Assembly: GCA_015486095.1 (NCBI GenBank) | Contig: WFSK01000267.1 | Coordinates: 1-6,462, forward strand | Direction: 5' to 3' | DNA from: Thermotogae bacterium | GTDB lineage: Bacteria; Thermotogota; Thermotogae; B3-G13 | DNA: 6,462 bases | In this document: positions 5,634 to 6,462 of the stretch, piece after piece | How the letters are laid out: every line of letters begins with the position of its first letter | Position numbering within the stretch: the first letter of the stretch is position 1 | Position numbers and translations under genes: made by a program | Notes under the pieces: generated by a model | What the model was told of the DNA's origin: nothing | Databases searched by the model: none | What the model saw: the letters and a program-made list of their open reading frames with translations, nothing else

Positions 5634-6462
5634 ATGAAGGAATCGTTGAAGAGTATATTGGATTATCTGGAATCTAAGGTTACTTACGCCGACATCAGAT
5701 TCGTGGATAGGAAAAACGAAAGGATCGAGGTAGAAAATGGTGTGTTGACTTCGTATAGTGTGTCTTCTGATAGGGGTGTTGGCATTCGGGTCATAGTTGA
5801 TGGAGCATGGGGATTTGCATCTTCTAATATCTTAGATAAAGATGCTCTTTTGGAAATAGCTGCCAAGGCGGTAGAAATAGCAAAGGCGTCTGCCCTCACA
5901 AAAAAGGAAGACGTTCGGCTTTCTCCAGAAGATAAACATATCGCAACTTATAATACTCCAATATTAAAGGACCCATTTAAGGTTTCTCCTTCCGATAAGA
6001 TAGAACTTTTAGTCAAAGCGACTAAGATGATGTTGAAGGGCAACGTGAGGAAGTCAAAGGGGTCTCTGGACTTTTACAAAACGCATAAGATATTCGTGTC
6101 TACCGAGGGTTCTGAGATCGAACAGACAATAATCGAATCCGGAGGTGGGATCGTCGGATATGCTATAGGTGAGGAAGATTTTCAAACGCGATCCTATCCT
6201 TCGAGTTTTGGCGGTGATTACGCCACCCGAGGTTACGAATTCATTGAAGAGATGAATCTGCTGGAAAATGCGGAAAGAATATCGGCAGAGGCTAATGAGT
6301 TGTTGGAGGCTCCTCCGGCGCCAACAGGGGTTATGGATATCGTGTTAGCCGGATCTCAACTCGCACTTCAGGTACATGAGTCCTGCGGTCATCCCACAGA
6401 ATTGGATAGGGTTTTCGGTAAGGAAATAAGTTTTGCAGGAGGAAGTTTCTTAACTCCTGAGA
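5634..6462 (+). CDS. tldD: TldD/PmbA family metallopeptidase, TldD-type (3'-truncated)
   Basis: The frame from the ATG at 5634 stays open to the window edge, giving 276 residues of a protein normally about 450-480 long. TldD, usually with partner TldE/PmbA, forms a zinc protease in the cytoplasm that cleaves small unfolded peptides and trims some modified peptides and CcdA antitoxin. The N-terminal domain shows the family pattern: YADIRFVDRKNERIEVENG, then RGVGIRVIVDGAWGFASSN. The zinc motif HExxxH is present as H248-E249-S-C-G-H253 in QVHESCGHPTE, in the position expected for the active TldD subunit; TldE lacks it. AGGG in the AGGTAGGGAAGGAT leader gives about 6-base spacing to the start. 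It follows pdxS on the same strand after 91 bases with no visible terminator. A TldE gene would be expected just beyond the window, but this cannot be seen. Confidence 0.93.
   Translation, partial: MKESLKSILDYLESKVTYADIRFVDRKNERIEVENGVLTSYSVSSDRGVGIRVIVDGAWGFASSNILDKDALLEIAAKAVEIAKASALTKKEDVRLSPEDKHIATYNTPILKDPFKVSPSDKIELLVKATKMMLKGNVRKSKGSLDFYKTHKIFVSTEGSEIEQTIIESGGGIVGYAIGEEDFQTRSYPSSFGGDYATRGYEFIEEMNLLENAERISAEANELLEAPPAPTGVMDIVLAGSQLALQVHESCGHPTELDRVFGKEISFAGGSFLTPE

Noticed and set aside
5684..5899. 71-codon minus-strand frame inside tldD
   Set aside because: It is antisense to the conserved TldD N-terminal domain and shows no independent support.

Overview
The window looks like a piece of a bacterial chromosome from a thermophile-like lineage, most plausibly Thermotogae. 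This is inferred from heavy use of AGA/AGG arginine and ATA isoleucine codons, charged (Lys/Glu-rich) proteins, tight 4-base gene overlaps, and the pairing of glycogen synthase with galactose-1-phosphate uridylyltransferase, which I recall from Thermotoga. No insertion sequence, phage gene, CRISPR array or toxin system is visible. It reads as ordinary housekeeping sequence with several unusual gene boundaries.

Left arm (1-1671, + strand): the 3' part of a probable dihydroorotate-dehydrogenase-like TIM-barrel gene overlaps by 4 bases (ATGA) an enolase-superfamily gene of the N-acylamino acid racemase / o-succinylbenzoate synthase type. A tRNA-Leu(GAG) gene follows. Its well-formed promoter (TTGAAA-17-TAAAAT) begins on the stop codon of the preceding gene.

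Middle (1653-4506, - strand): a compact operon reads glgA (glycogen synthase, true start 4506) -> galT -> queD (6-carboxytetrahydropterin synthase-like). Each junction overlaps or nearly overlaps. The last gene, queD, ends inside the tRNA-Leu gene on the opposite strand (19-base tail-to-tail overlap). Its family-conserved part has no ATG/GTG/TTG start in the expected place; an ATA codon sits exactly where a start should be. glgA and galT make sense together in sugar-nucleotide and glycogen metabolism, while queD appears to be a passenger from deazapurine (queuosine) or pterin metabolism.

Right arm (4507-6462, + strand): a 148-base divergent intergenic region separates glgA from pdxS, the PLP synthase subunit of the DXP-independent vitamin B6 pathway. 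The pdxS leader holds a perfect Shine-Dalgarno sequence (AAGGAGGTGA) about 35 bases too far upstream, followed by a hairpin that would bring it close to the start codon. The usual partner pdxT is not next to pdxS. Instead, after a 91-base gap, comes the N-terminal part of a TldD-type metallopeptidase gene that runs off the window.

The most interesting points are the pdxS leader architecture, the possible AUA start of queD, and the queD/tRNA-Leu antisense overlap. I found no convincing new multi-gene system.
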